Source: Bacillus salipaludis (GTDB lineage Bacteria > Bacillota > Bacilli > Bacillales_B > DSM-18226). Taken from it: 5,063 bases of DNA. The notes below the pieces were generated by a model, which saw only the letters and a list, made by a program, of their open reading frames with translations, did not search any database and was not told the origin of the DNA. Location: contig NZ_SMYO01000063.1 in the NCBI RefSeq assembly GCF_004358205.1, positions 1 through 5,063 of the forward strand, read 5' to 3'. The first letter of the stretch is position 1. Every line of letters starts with the position of its first letter. The translations under genes were made by a program, and so were the position numbers. Positions 1 to 4,535 of the stretch are shown here, one piece after another.

Positions 1-139
1 CTGAATCTAAGAAAAGAGATTAGCTACAGTCTGTAAACGATAACTAGGAGGAGCCGTGTGCATTAATAGTGCAAGCACGGTTCTGTGAGGGGGAGGAGTA
101 CAATCTACCGGAAGGTAGAAAGGCTCCCTTCTACTCGAC
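1..139 (+). mobile_element. Group II intron, 3' end (partial)
   Basis: This is the last part of a self-splicing group II intron. A typical domain V (51-83) and domain VI (about 85-137) are seen, followed by the 3' end ...CTACTCGAC. The last two bases are AC, fitting the usual AY 3' end of these introns. The body of the intron, including any reverse transcriptase/maturase gene, lies outside the window. The 3' exon starts with TAGTTGAAG, the right arm of a hairpin repeat found elsewhere in the window. The 5' end of an intron in the same orientation lies at the other end of the window, inserted at the equivalent point of another repeat copy, so the two are probably copies of one element. That they are the same intron is inference, because the two ends do not overlap in sequence. 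Confidence 0.9.
51..137 (+). ncRNA. Group II intron domains V and VI
   Basis: Domain V is the catalytic hairpin. GAGCCGTG (51-58) pairs with CACGGTTC (76-83) with one G-T wobble, there is an AG bulge at 74-75, and a short distal stem TGCA/TGCA follows. The AGC catalytic triad is at 52-54. Domain VI follows: GGGGGAG (89-95) can pair with CTCCCTT (124-130), and the distal hairpin CTACC-GGAA-GGTAG is at 105-118. GAG (87-89) can alternatively pair with CTC (134-136), which bulges A133. That is the seventh base from the 3' end, the expected place for the branch-point adenosine. Confidence 0.85.
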
Positions 140-148
140 TAGTTGAAG
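140..148 (+). repeat. Right half of hairpin repeat split by intron
   Basis: TAGTTGAAG directly after the intron 3' end equals the right arm of the dispersed hairpin repeat. Its left arm would lie upstream of the intron, outside the window. Joined to the 5' exon of the other intron copy (CTTAAACTA at 4905-4913), the two arms pair with a single mismatch, although they come from different loci. Confidence 0.75.
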
Positions 149-161
149 ATAGATACCTATG

Positions 162-187
162 TTCAACAATGGGGTCATTTAATTGAA
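162..187 (+). repeat. Hairpin repeat copy, degenerate
   Basis: TTCAA (162-166) and TTGAA (183-187) flank an ATGGGGTC loop core. This matches the copy at 2754-2779 in arms, loop position and the following TAAG. A strong terminator begins 14 nt downstream, the same repeat-then-terminator order as in other copies. Confidence 0.55.
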
Positions 188-200
188 TAAGACTGCACCA

Positions 201-238
201 AAAGTCGTTTTCCAACCGTACGGAAAGCGACTTTTTTT
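201..238 (+). terminator. Strong intrinsic terminator
   Basis: AAAGTCGTTTTCC (201-213) pairs with GGAAAGCGACTTT (222-234) over 13 bp with one T-G wobble and an 8-nt loop. T232-238 form the tract. It probably ends a transcript of the intron or of a gene upstream of it, and insulates the padR promoter from that transcription. Confidence 0.9.
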
Positions 239-311
239 GATTGATTTTTCCCTTTTTATCGAGCTTTACTTTAAGTTCATTGGAATAATTTTGAAAATGT
301 TATTTACTATT

Positions 312-361
312 CAGTTGAACTGTATTATGTTATTATTAAGTTGAACTATATAGCTGAACTG
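312..361 (+). promoter_or_regulatory. Operator-like triple repeat upstream of padR
   Basis: Three near-identical units lie in the 66 nt before the padR start: AGTTGAACT at 313-321 (inside the perfect palindrome CAGTTGAACTG, 312-322), AGTTGAACT at 339-347, and AGCTGAACT at 352-360. The unit is itself palindromic around a central G. Starts are 26 and 13 nt apart, so spacing is a multiple of 13. PadR proteins usually repress their own operon by binding a dyad over the promoter, so this is the likely autoregulatory site. It does not match the ATGT-N8-ACAT pattern described for classical PadR. No convincing -35/-10 pair could be fixed. Confidence 0.55.
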
Positions 362-377
362 AATAGAGGGTAAGGAT

Positions 378-686
378 ATGAAACATAAATTATTACCGTT
401 GTCTGAAACCATGCATTATATTTTATTAGCTCTGCGTGAGCCACTCCATGGCTATGCCGTAATGCAAAAGATAGAAAAGATAAGTAACGGTACTGTTATT
501 TTAGCAGCTGGTACATTATACGGTGCGATTGAAAACCTGAATAAGCATGGTTGGATTGAGCCTGTTGGAGAGTCAGGTCGGAGAAAAGTTTATATGATAA
601 CTGCAGAAGGAAGCGCAATTTTGAAAATGGAGCAAAACAGGTTATTGCACATTTTATCACTGTACGAAGGAAGTGAATCGAAATGA
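378..686 (+). CDS. PadR family transcriptional regulator
   Basis: A 102-residue DNA-binding protein of the small PadR class (winged helix, normally a dimer). The family's HGY motif lies at residues 24-26 after the first helix. The helix containing GTLYGAIENLNKHGWIE (about 45-61) is the characteristic DNA-recognition part, and GRRKVYMITAEG (67-78) forms the wing. The C-terminal dimerisation helix is short, as usual for about 105-residue members. AAGG lies close before the ATG, with GAGGG further upstream. The stop overlaps the start of the DUF2812 gene by 4 nt (ATGA), so the two are translationally coupled. PadR-DUF2812 pairs recur in Firmicutes, where the regulator presumably controls the membrane partner and itself. 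The ligand is unknown. Palindromic repeats just upstream are the probable operator. Confidence 0.93.
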   Translation: MKHKLLPLSETMHYILLALREPLHGYAVMQKIEKISNGTVILAAGTLYGAIENLNKHGWIEPVGESGRRKVYMITAEGSAILKMEQNRLLHILSLYEGSESK

Positions 687-1252
687 AGAAATTTAAGATA
701 TTTTTTGATATTGAAAAAGAGGAACAATGGCTGAATCAGCAATTACAAAAGGGCTATCGTTGTACAAATATTAGTGGACTAGGAATATACACTTTCGATA
801 AAACCGACAAGAGATATGTAATGCGACTGGATTATCAAGATTATTTATCAAAGAAAAAGTTCAAAGATTACAAAGAAATATTTGAAGATTTCGGTTGGAT
901 TTATATAAATGGCCCCTGGCTTGGTGGAATTCGATATTGGCAAAAAGAAGATGACGATCAAAATGAAATCTTCTCGGATCGCCAATCAAAGAGTAATTAT
1001 TATAAAAGATTGATGGGTTATTCATCTGGTTTAGGTATACTGTTATTGTCTATATCTTATATTCTTTACAAGGATTCAGGTTTATATTTAGCCGAAGGTC
1101 TTTGGAGTATGAAAGGTGCATTATTTTGGAAAGCATTTTTATTTGAAACTCCCTTTGCCCTATTGAGGTTGCTTCCCGCCCTAATGGTTGTTTTCTTTGG
1201 CAGCAGTTTCTATAAAGCTTATCGCAAGTATTCAATGTTAAACGAAAAATAA
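683..1252 (+). CDS. DUF2812 domain-containing membrane protein
   Basis: A 189-residue protein of unknown function. Residues 1-102 form the soluble DUF2812 domain, recognisable from KKFKIFFDIEKEEQWLNQQL at the N-terminus, the GYR...GIYTFD stretch, the YRLDY-like strand (here YVMRLDYQDY) and FGWIYINGPWLGGIRYW. Two hydrophobic segments follow at about 112-129 and 154-177, with a positively charged KAYRKY end, so the protein is likely anchored in the membrane with its domain in the cytoplasm. It shares an ATGA overlap with padR and is clearly in the same operon. By analogy with other PadR-paired genes it may be the effector or sensor of a membrane-stress response, but this is inference. A hairpin terminator follows 73 nt downstream. 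Confidence 0.9.
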   Translation: MKKFKIFFDIEKEEQWLNQQLQKGYRCTNISGLGIYTFDKTDKRYVMRLDYQDYLSKKKFKDYKEIFEDFGWIYINGPWLGGIRYWQKEDDDQNEIFSDRQSKSNYYKRLMGYSSGLGILLLSISYILYKDSGLYLAEGLWSMKGALFWKAFLFETPFALLRLLPALMVVFFGSSFYKAYRKYSMLNEK

Positions 1253-1325
1253 TGCGAAGAGGTTAATAATGAACTTTTTTTAATTCAAAGAAGAAATTGA
1301 GGATAATGTATCTACCACAGTCGGG

Positions 1326-1355
1326 CGCTTTTCTTTAATAAGAAAGCGTCTTTTT
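1326..1355 (+). terminator. Terminator of the padR-DUF2812 operon
   Basis: CGCTTTTCTT and AAGAAAGCG pair around a TAAT loop with one bulged T, followed by TCTTTTT. It lies 73 nt after the DUF2812 stop. Confidence 0.75.
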
Positions 1356-1404
1356 GTATGGACAACACATTTAAGGGATTGAGCTTTTTAAGGTGTAAAA
1401 AAGA

Positions 1405-1447
1405 TTGTGAAGTAATGTACTTAAAGTAAAGGGTGCGATACTTCAAG
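1405..1447 (+). repeat. Extended hairpin repeat copy
   Basis: TTGTGAA (1405-1411), then 7 nt, then ACTTAAA (1419-1425). The arms CTTAAAGTA (1420-1428) and TACTTCAAG (1439-1447) pair with one mismatch around an AAGGGTGCGA loop. The TTGTGAA box at the same 7-nt distance recurs in the copies at 1485 and 4890. Confidence 0.75.
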
Positions 1448-1450
1448 AAG

Positions 1451-1466
1451 AAGGTCGCCTTTTTTT
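1451..1466 (+). terminator. Short hairpin with T tract after repeat
   Basis: AAGG-TCG-CCTT followed by further Ts to 1466. The stem is only 4 bp, so it would be weak alone. It occupies the position directly behind the repeat where other copies carry a full terminator. Confidence 0.45.
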
Positions 1467-1484
1467 CTCTTTCTACAAGAAATA

Positions 1485-1528
1485 TTGTGAAACGTTGTAC
1501 TTAAACAATCGGCGCAGGATAGTTAAAC
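1485..1528 (+). repeat. Extended hairpin repeat copy, diverged
   Basis: TTGTGAA (1485-1491), 7 nt, ACTTAAA (1499-1505), then a loop with TCGGCGC and the right arm GTTAAAC (1522-1528). TTAAAC and GTTAAA pair with one mismatch. No terminator hairpin follows this copy. Confidence 0.6.
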
Positions 1529-1569
1529 AAGGATTGAAACTTTGCTTCTGGGAGAAATATTTTAAATAG

Positions 1570-1579
1570 AGGGAGGGAG
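1570..1579 (+). promoter_or_regulatory. Ribosome binding site pointing to an ATC start
   Basis: AGGGAGGGAG contains GGAGG (1572-1576), 9 nt before ATC at 1586. The in-frame ATG at 1655 is about 79 nt away and has no comparable site, so this site decides the start of the downstream frame. Confidence 0.6.
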
Positions 1580-1585
1580 TTTTAT

Positions 1586-1879
1586 ATCAAGCCATATGTT
1601 TATGAGATTTATGGATATGAAAAACTCTTCTTTATATCTTTTTTAGAAGAATTTATGGAGCTGGGTGATACAGTTGAGACTTATGAACACTGGGAGGGTA
1701 AAAAAGTATTACCAGAATCGATAAATGTTCCAAATGAAGCAAGAACAATCAACCTTTTACAGCGTACATATAAAGATGAATTCGAAGAATATCTATTCGA
1801 CGAAAAGAATTGGTTGAATGAACTTACAACTAGTACAGTAGTTTCAAATCGAAGCGTCACAACATTTGTAAAATATTAA
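1586..1879 (+). CDS. Unidentified 97-residue protein, apparent ATC start
   Basis: No family is recognised with confidence. The frame is open from about 1540 and its first ATG is at 1655, which would give 74 residues. The strong ribosome binding site at 1570-1579 instead fits ATC at 1586, giving 97 residues beginning (I/M)KPYVYEIYGYEKLFF. The upstream codons read as ordinary protein, with an aromatic/acidic stretch FLEEFMELGDTVETYEHW, which supports the longer form. The rest is acidic and hydrophilic, with ...ARTINLLQRTYKDEF EEYLFDEKNWLNEL..., and ends RSVTTFVKY. There is no signal peptide or membrane segment. Size and acidity would suit an immunity or antitoxin-like protein, but nothing proves that. 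ATC may be a rare true start or a mutated ATG, in which case the gene may be silent. A fragment of an unrelated gene overlaps the end in another frame. Confidence 0.6.
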   Translation: MKPYVYEIYGYEKLFFISFLEEFMELGDTVETYEHWEGKKVLPESINVPNEARTINLLQRTYKDEFEEYLFDEKNWLNELTTSTVVSNRSVTTFVKY

Positions 1880-2079
1880 ATTCACATTATAACAATTCAT
1901 TCATTCTTGAAAACACCAGCGGCTTAATTTCAGAAGACATAAATAATCAAATTGAAGAATACATACATGATGTCTATGTAGTGGATAAAGATTTTTCTTG
2001 GACATATATCCAAACTCATGAAGTAGATGAGGGACCCTATTTTTATAAACCAGTTTTGGACCCGGTCTTCTTCAAGTAA
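1880..2079 (+). pseudogene. C-terminal remnant of a DUF4275 family gene
   Basis: Frame 1 (codon starts at 1882, 1906 and so on) reads ...SFILENTSGLISED...IEEYIHDVYVVDKDFSWTYIQTHE...GPYF. The VYVVDKDFSWTY and THE...GPYF pattern is the usual C-terminal end of DUF4275 proteins, whose role is unknown. Members are normally about 140 residues; only about the last 65 are recognisable here. The frame is open back to about 1834 but has no start codon with a ribosome binding site, and the N-terminal domain is missing. The upstream 97-residue gene is in the other frame, so either two genes were joined by deletion or one gene suffered a frameshift. The two parts do not look like one family, so the first is preferred. 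The stop codon TAA (2077-2079) is supplied by the hairpin repeat. Confidence 0.65.
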
Positions 2080-2097
2080 CGGGTGTAAGAGTTGAAG
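2070..2097 (+). repeat. Hairpin repeat copy with terminator
   Basis: CTTCAA (2070-2075) pairs with TTGAAG (2092-2097) around GTAACGGGTGTAAGAG. The AACGGGTG core matches the other copies. The DUF4275 remnant runs into it and ends at its TAA. A perfect terminator hairpin begins 6 nt later. Confidence 0.75.
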
Positions 2098-2102
2098 AGC
2101 AG

Positions 2103-2127
2103 AGCTGTCGTTGCGACAGCTTTTCTT
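2103..2127 (+). terminator. Intrinsic terminator after repeat
   Basis: AGCTGTCG (2103-2110) and CGACAGCT (2114-2121) form a perfect 8-bp stem with a TTG loop, followed by TTTCTT. It closes the 1586-2079 transcription unit. Confidence 0.85.
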
Positions 2128-2231
2128 ATTGGGCTAATTAGCAGGTTAGTTGAAAAAGAAGCATCAAAATATTATATTTAACGTTGTCTAAATAAATTTA
2201 AAGCGTCTATATGGAAAATAGGGTGTATTAA

Positions 2232-2708
2232 ATGAAAAAGTCTTCTCCCAAACTACCTTTAACATCCGAAGAAAAATTAATTTTAAGAAGATGTAAAGTA
2301 AAATTAAGTGAAATTGCCGATATGGATGTCTCTTCAATATCCAAGTGTCTAAAATCTTCTTTCGAACGTGCCAAATATCTGCGAGCTTTGGCTCAATTTC
2401 AATCCATACCTTCTATTGGTCCAAAGTTGGCTCAATGGGTAACTGAATTGGGATTTTATTCTCTTGAAGAGATAAAGAATGAAGATGGTGCTAATTTAAC
2501 AGATAAATTGGAAGAACTATTCGGATATTGGGAAGACCCCTGTGTGGAAGATTCTTTACGTTGTATAGTTTATCATGCTAATTATCCTGATAGCGATAAG
2601 AGTTGGTGGTATTTTACAGATGAGAGGAAACAGTATCGAGAGCAATTTGGGTATCCTGCTACAAGACCCACAACTCCTTGGTGTGAAAAGAAACCAAAAG
2701 ATGAATAG
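2232..2708 (+). CDS. Helix-hairpin-helix protein, Cdd1 (pathogenicity locus) family
   Basis: A 158-residue cytoplasmic protein. Residues 57-81 contain a helix-hairpin-helix motif, SIPSIGPKLAQWVTELGF, a non-specific DNA-binding fold. The following part, with DPCVEDSLRCIVYHA (102-116) and the WW of KSWWYFTDERK (123-133), matches the C-terminal signature of the Cdd1 family, named after a gene flanking the Clostridioides difficile toxin locus. The family has no established function, and its name does not imply virulence here. This member is longer than the usual about 90 residues: it adds an N-terminal helical region (1-55) and a Pro-rich end with PTTPWCE. A weak site, AGGGTG (2220-2225), lies 6 nt before the ATG. 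The gene stands alone between terminators. A DNA-binding or repair-accessory role is plausible by fold only. Confidence 0.85.
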   Translation: MKKSSPKLPLTSEEKLILRRCKVKLSEIADMDVSSISKCLKSSFERAKYLRALAQFQSIPSIGPKLAQWVTELGFYSLEEIKNEDGANLTDKLEELFGYWEDPCVEDSLRCIVYHANYPDSDKSWWYFTDERKQYREQFGYPATRPTTPWCEKKPKDE

Positions 2709-2720
2709 GATAAACTTAAT

Positions 2721-2744
2721 TCCCCCTTATAAAGGGGATTTTTT
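2721..2744 (+). terminator. Terminator of the Cdd1-family gene
   Basis: CCCCTT (2723-2728), ATA loop, AAGGGG (2732-2737), then ATTTTTT. It starts 13 nt after the stop codon at 2708. Confidence 0.88.
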
Positions 2745-2753
2745 ATCTTCTTG

Positions 2754-2779
2754 TTCAACTAATGGGTACTTGAGTTGAA
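2754..2779 (+). repeat. Hairpin repeat copy, perfect arms
   Basis: TTCAACT (2754-2760) and AGTTGAA (2773-2779) pair perfectly over 7 bp around AATGGGTACTTG. The downstream stretch with GCAGCATCAGCAG and seven Ts (to about 2809) occupies the terminator position but has no good stem, so it looks like a decayed terminator. Confidence 0.8.
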
Positions 2780-2854
2780 TAAGTATCGGGCAGCATCAGC
2801 AGTTTTTTTGTGTTCTGAAAAATGTAACAACAAAAAATAATACACTTAAACGTT

Positions 2855-2881
2855 AAAAAAGTCCCGATAAAGGGACTTTTT
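2855..2881 (-). terminator. Terminator of the minus-strand yjcZ-type pair, bidirectional
   Basis: AAAAGTCCC (2857-2865) and GGGACTTTT (2872-2880) form a 9-bp stem with A and T tracts on both sides. It lies just past the end of the minus-strand gene at 2903 and can also stop plus-strand readthrough. Confidence 0.85.
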
Positions 2882-2902
2882 CCTGCTCCATCCATCTTAT
2901 TA

Positions 2903-2992
2903 CTAATAGTACATCATAAATGATGCACCAACGATGATAAGAAGAATGAACAATACTACGATTAACGCAAAACTATTTCCCATTCCGTCCAT
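2903..2992 (-). CDS. YjcZ family sporulation protein (29 residues)
   Basis: A tiny membrane-spanning protein of the YjcZ type known from Bacillaceae. The head is short, MDGMGNS, followed by the family's hydrophobic helix [18 protein letters not shown] (8-25) and MMYY. Most members have a longer Gly/Tyr-rich head; this one is nearly pure helix. The ribosome binding site GGAGGTG lies about 6 nt before the ATG, which fixes the start. CATACAGAA (3029-3021 on the minus strand) would be a near-match to a mother-cell sigma-E or sigma-K -10 element about 29 nt upstream, with no clear -35 element. The gene is 53 nt behind another yjcZ-type gene and may share its transcript. Expression during sporulation and association with spore membranes or coat are expected from the family; the molecular role is unknown. 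Confidence 0.88.
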   Translation of the reverse strand: MDGMGNSFALIVVLFILLIIVGASFMMYY

Positions 2993-3045
2993 TTAGTTCA
3001 CCTCCAGCATTAATGATTCTTTCTGTATGATCGTGTATTGGTATA

Positions 3046-3171
3046 TTAATAAAAACAAGATGCACCAACAATAATTAGAAGGATAAATAGTACAACGATT
3101 AAAACAAATGTACTGCCTCCACCGAAACCTCCGTAGCCATAACCTCCGTAGCCAAAGCCTCCAAAGCACAT
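3046..3171 (-). CDS. YjcZ family sporulation protein (41 residues)
   Basis: The Gly/Tyr/Phe-rich head [20 protein letters not shown] (1-20) is followed by the hydrophobic helix [20 protein letters not shown] (21-40) and a final Tyr. This is the standard layout of the YjcZ family of tiny sporulation proteins. AGGTGGTG lies about 7 nt before the ATG. The two Cys residues (2 and 39) could crosslink, but that is speculation. It is the first gene of a minus-strand pair ending at the 2855-2881 terminator. The helix is nearly identical to that of the plus-strand copy at 3893, pointing to local gene duplication. CATAGTGAA at 3217-3209 is one base off the sigma-K -10 consensus. A longer overlapping minus-strand frame is out of frame and not real. 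Confidence 0.9.
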   Translation of the reverse strand: MCFGGFGYGGYGYGGFGGGSTFVLIVVLFILLIIVGASCFY

Positions 3172-3256
3172 ACTTATCACCACCTGTTAGAATGTCCGAA
3201 ATAAACCTTTCACTATGTATCATATTTCATAAGACAAGATTTGCTTGGACAAATAT

Positions 3257-3272
3257 CATATTGAGAAGGCAA
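3257..3272 (-). promoter_or_regulatory. Shared motif upstream of a sporulation gene
   Basis: Read on the minus strand, TTGCCTTCTCAATATG matches TTGCCTTCTCAACATG at 4842-4827 in 15 of 16 positions. Both lie upstream of minus-strand genes of sporulation type. It may be an activator site or chance; the distance to the candidate promoter differs between the two. Confidence 0.35.
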
Positions 3273-3467
3273 AATATACGACATGCCTGTAAATGCAAAG
3301 AAACGTCTGCTTTATAGGCAAACGTTCTTAATATCCAGAAGGTAATATATATGTTTAGTTTTGGTGTAATCATAATATATGTACAAGATCATGAAATGAA
3401 ATGGACAAGGGCTGATTTTTTATCGAATTAATTTTTGGTCTGTTCTAAAAAATTCCTCCAAATAAAA

Positions 3468-3495
3468 CTTAACCGATTGGGTACTCAAGTTAAAC
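3468..3495 (+). repeat. Hairpin repeat copy, diverged
   Basis: TTAAC (3469-3473) pairs with GTTAA (3489-3493). The loop CGATTGGGTACTCAA shares TGGGTAC with the copy at 2754-2779. Confidence 0.65.
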
Positions 3496-3504
3496 GGATG
3501 CATA

Positions 3505-3550
3505 GTCTAGAGTGTAGCCGAAAAGCCATAGTATGGCTTAGCACATAGAC
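3505..3550 (+). other. Nested stem-loop, possible structured RNA
   Basis: Outer stem GTCTA (3505-3509) with TAGAC (3546-3550), middle GTG (3512-3514) with CAC (3542-3544), and inner perfect stem AAGCCAT (3523-3529) with ATGGCTT (3533-3539) and an AGT loop. It sits between a repeat copy and a terminator. No known RNA family is recognised. Confidence 0.45.
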
Positions 3551-3574
3551 CTGTCAAAGTCAGTCTCAATCACC

Positions 3575-3597
3575 AAAAGCCCTAGTAGGGCTTTTTT
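3575..3597 (+). terminator. Intrinsic terminator
   Basis: AAAAGCCCTA (3575-3584) and TAGGGCTTTT (3586-3595) are perfect complements around G3585, so the real loop is a few bases, followed by more Ts to 3597. It is largely symmetric and could act both ways. Confidence 0.85.
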
Positions 3598-3691
3598 GTA
3601 TATATTAATACTTTCCACTTAATAAAAACTACACTTAAGCATGGACAGGGAGACAACCTAGGTGAAGGATCTTAATTGCAGATAGTGCCCA

Positions 3692-3719
3692 ACCACTTTT
3701 TGGTATTTTACATATTTTA
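3692..3719 (+). promoter_or_regulatory. Sigma-K-like promoter for the plus-strand yjcZ-type pair
   Basis: AC (3692-3693), 17 nt, CATATTTTA (3711-3719) fits the mother-cell sigma-K pattern AC-N16/17-CATAnnnTA. The start of transcription would fall near 3727, leaving about 22 nt of leader with the ribosome binding site. The extended -10, TTTACATATTTTATAG, is nearly the same as the one upstream of the minus-strand gene at 4775. Confidence 0.6.
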
Positions 3720-3748
3720 TAGGTATCAGCTGAAAGGCGGTTGTGTAT

Positions 3749-3856
3749 ATGGATGGTGTTGGTTTCGGAGGCGCTGGTGGTGGCTTTGCCTTACTCGTTG
3801 TTTTGTTTATCCTTCTTATTATTATAGGAGCTTCATTTGTTGGTGGTTTTGTTTAA
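3749..3856 (+). CDS. YjcZ family sporulation protein (35 residues)
   Basis: The head MDGVGFGGAGGG (1-12) is followed by the hydrophobic helix [18 protein letters not shown] (13-30) and VGGFV. Layout and sequence match the YjcZ family of tiny single-helix sporulation proteins. AAAGGCGG lies about 9 nt before the ATG. A sigma-K-like promoter lies just upstream (3692-3719), which fits late mother-cell expression. It is the first gene of a plus-strand pair, with the next start 36 nt after its stop, and points away from the minus-strand pair at 2903-3171. The longer plus-strand frame covering this region (rich in Arg/Trp) is an out-of-frame shadow. Function within the spore is not established for the family. 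Confidence 0.9.
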   Translation: MDGVGFGGAGGGFALLVVLFILLIIIGASFVGGFV

Positions 3857-3892
3857 GAAATAACCTATTCCTTTTTGAAAGGAGGAGTAATT

Positions 3893-4051
3893 ATGGATGG
3901 TTACGGTGGTTTCGGAGGCTACGGTGGATTCGGTGGTTGTTGTTCCCCCGGATTTGGCTACGGAGGTGGCTTTTGCGGAGGCAATCCATTCGTTTTAATC
4001 GTAGTATTATTTATCCTGTTAATTATCGTTGGAGCAACCTGTTTTTACTAA
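3893..4051 (+). CDS. YjcZ family sporulation protein (52 residues)
   Basis: The longest of the four. Its Gly-rich head (1-31) has repeated GYGGFGG units plus three Cys (CC at 16-17, C28), followed by the helix [20 protein letters not shown] (32-51) and a final Tyr. The helix differs by very few residues from that of the minus-strand gene at 3046-3171, so these are recent paralogues now in opposite orientation. An excellent ribosome binding site AAAGGAGGAG lies 5-7 nt before the ATG. It is co-transcribed with the 3749 gene and ends at a terminator 12 nt downstream. The Cys-containing head could support disulfide crosslinking in the coat; this is inference. Confidence 0.93.
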   Translation: MDGYGGFGGYGGFGGCCSPGFGYGGGFCGGNPFVLIVVLFILLIIVGATCFY

Positions 4052-4063
4052 TTTAAATTCTTG

Positions 4064-4090
4064 AAAAAAGTCTTATATACAGGCTTTTTT
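4064..4090 (+). terminator. Terminator of the plus-strand yjcZ-type pair
   Basis: AAAAAAGTCT (4064-4073) pairs with AGGCTTTTTT (4081-4090), with one T-G wobble, around a TATATAC loop. It lies 12 nt after the stop. Confidence 0.85.
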
Positions 4091-4494
4091 CTTTTGCGTA
4101 AATTGTTAAATGCGAATATGGAATAACAGGGAAATTAAGCATGCCCTGCCCATAAAGTCATATTAGGCATATGTTATATAAACCGAAACCGCTGGTAGCA
4201 CCTCAGATATGTTTTGTCTTCTTCTTACATAAAATAAAAAATTAAAGAGCCTTCTCGCAACAGTTATTAGAAAGGTCTCGAGATTTAAAAAAACATGTGC
4301 ATTCTAGAAATTCATTTTATTTATTTACAAATCACAGAGTCTAAAGAAAGTGACTTGTGTTTCAAGGATTTAGCATCTTTCCTTCTATGACTTTATATCG
4401 TCCTTCACTATGGTAACTCACATAACACCGTGTATTTTCATGACTCAGATTTGTTGTGATCAGTTGAATATATGGTAAATCAACATTCGACATG
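4091..4494. other. Intergenic region without a supported gene
   Basis: About 400 nt with no plus-strand gene. On the minus strand a 43-codon frame (4493-4362, MSNVDLPYIQLITTNLSHEN...) reads like protein, but it begins right after a terminator T tract and lacks a ribosome binding site, so it is at best a remnant. GAGCCTTCT (4247 onward) can pair loosely with AGAAAGGTCTC. Nothing else is recognised. Confidence 0.5.
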
Positions 4495-4523
4495 AAAAAA
4501 GAGCAAGCCTGAAGGCGTTGCTC
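4495..4523 (-). terminator. Terminator of the minus-strand SH3-like gene
   Basis: Read on the minus strand, GAGCAA pairs with TTGCTC, and the inner GCC-TTCA-GGC continues the stem with one bulged C. A run of six Ts follows. It lies 12 nt past the stop of the gene at 4536. Confidence 0.87.
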
Positions 4524-4535
4524 TATAAGCGATTC

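Larger units (their letters stand above)
1253..1585 (+). other. Intergenic region with two tandem repeat copies
   Basis: No gene is supported in this 333-nt gap. It holds the padR operon terminator (1326-1355) and two copies of the extended hairpin repeat 80 nt apart (1405-1447 and 1485-1528), the first followed by a short T-tract hairpin. The ribosome binding site of the next gene lies at 1570-1579. Confidence 0.7.
3172..3748. other. Large intergenic region between divergent yjcZ-type pairs
   Basis: No convincing gene in 577 nt. From left to right it holds the upstream region of the minus-strand pair, an imperfect hairpin AACGT-c-TGC/GCA-a-ACGTT (3302-3326), a hairpin repeat copy (3468-3495), a nested stem structure (3505-3550), a strong terminator (3575-3597) and a sigma-K-like promoter (3692-3719). 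The terminator has no obvious plus-strand gene before it, so it may end a small RNA or a lost gene. Confidence 0.7.

Noticed and set aside
1050..1235. Minus-strand frame inside the DUF2812 gene
   Set aside because: Antisense to a convincing gene, no start signal, no recognisable protein.
1405..1528. Regularly spaced repeats as a CRISPR array
   Set aside because: Only two adjacent copies, diverged and palindromic, with no uniform spacers and no cas genes.
1586..2079. One frameshifted gene covering the 97-residue frame and the DUF4275 part
   Set aside because: The first part ends in a natural-looking C-terminus and does not resemble the DUF4275 N-terminal half; a junction of two genes is more likely, though a frameshift is not excluded.
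2575..2778. Plus-strand frame overlapping the end of the Cdd1-family gene
   Set aside because: It lies in another frame of a well-supported gene and runs through its terminator and a repeat.
2993..3223. Minus-strand frame of 76 codons and an opposite plus-strand frame at 3108-3317
   Set aside because: Both are shadows of the 41-residue yjcZ-type gene at 3046-3171, without ribosome binding sites.
3351..3431. 26-codon plus-strand frame MFSFGVIIIYVQDHEM... with AAGG upstream
   Set aside because: Very short, weak ribosome binding site, no family resemblance; AT-rich chance frame is likely.
3676..4056. Plus-strand frame of 126 codons rich in Arg and Trp
   Set aside because: Out-of-frame shadow over the two yjcZ-type genes, whose own frames have ribosome binding sites and family sequence; the composition is unnatural.
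4168..4176. CATATGTTA resembling a sigma-K -10 element (also CATAATATA at 3371-3379)
   Set aside because: No AC at 16-17 nt upstream and no gene downstream; such matches are common in AT-rich DNA.
4362..4493. 43-codon minus-strand frame
   Set aside because: Starts at the end of a terminator T tract with no ribosome binding site; protein-like composition alone is not enough.
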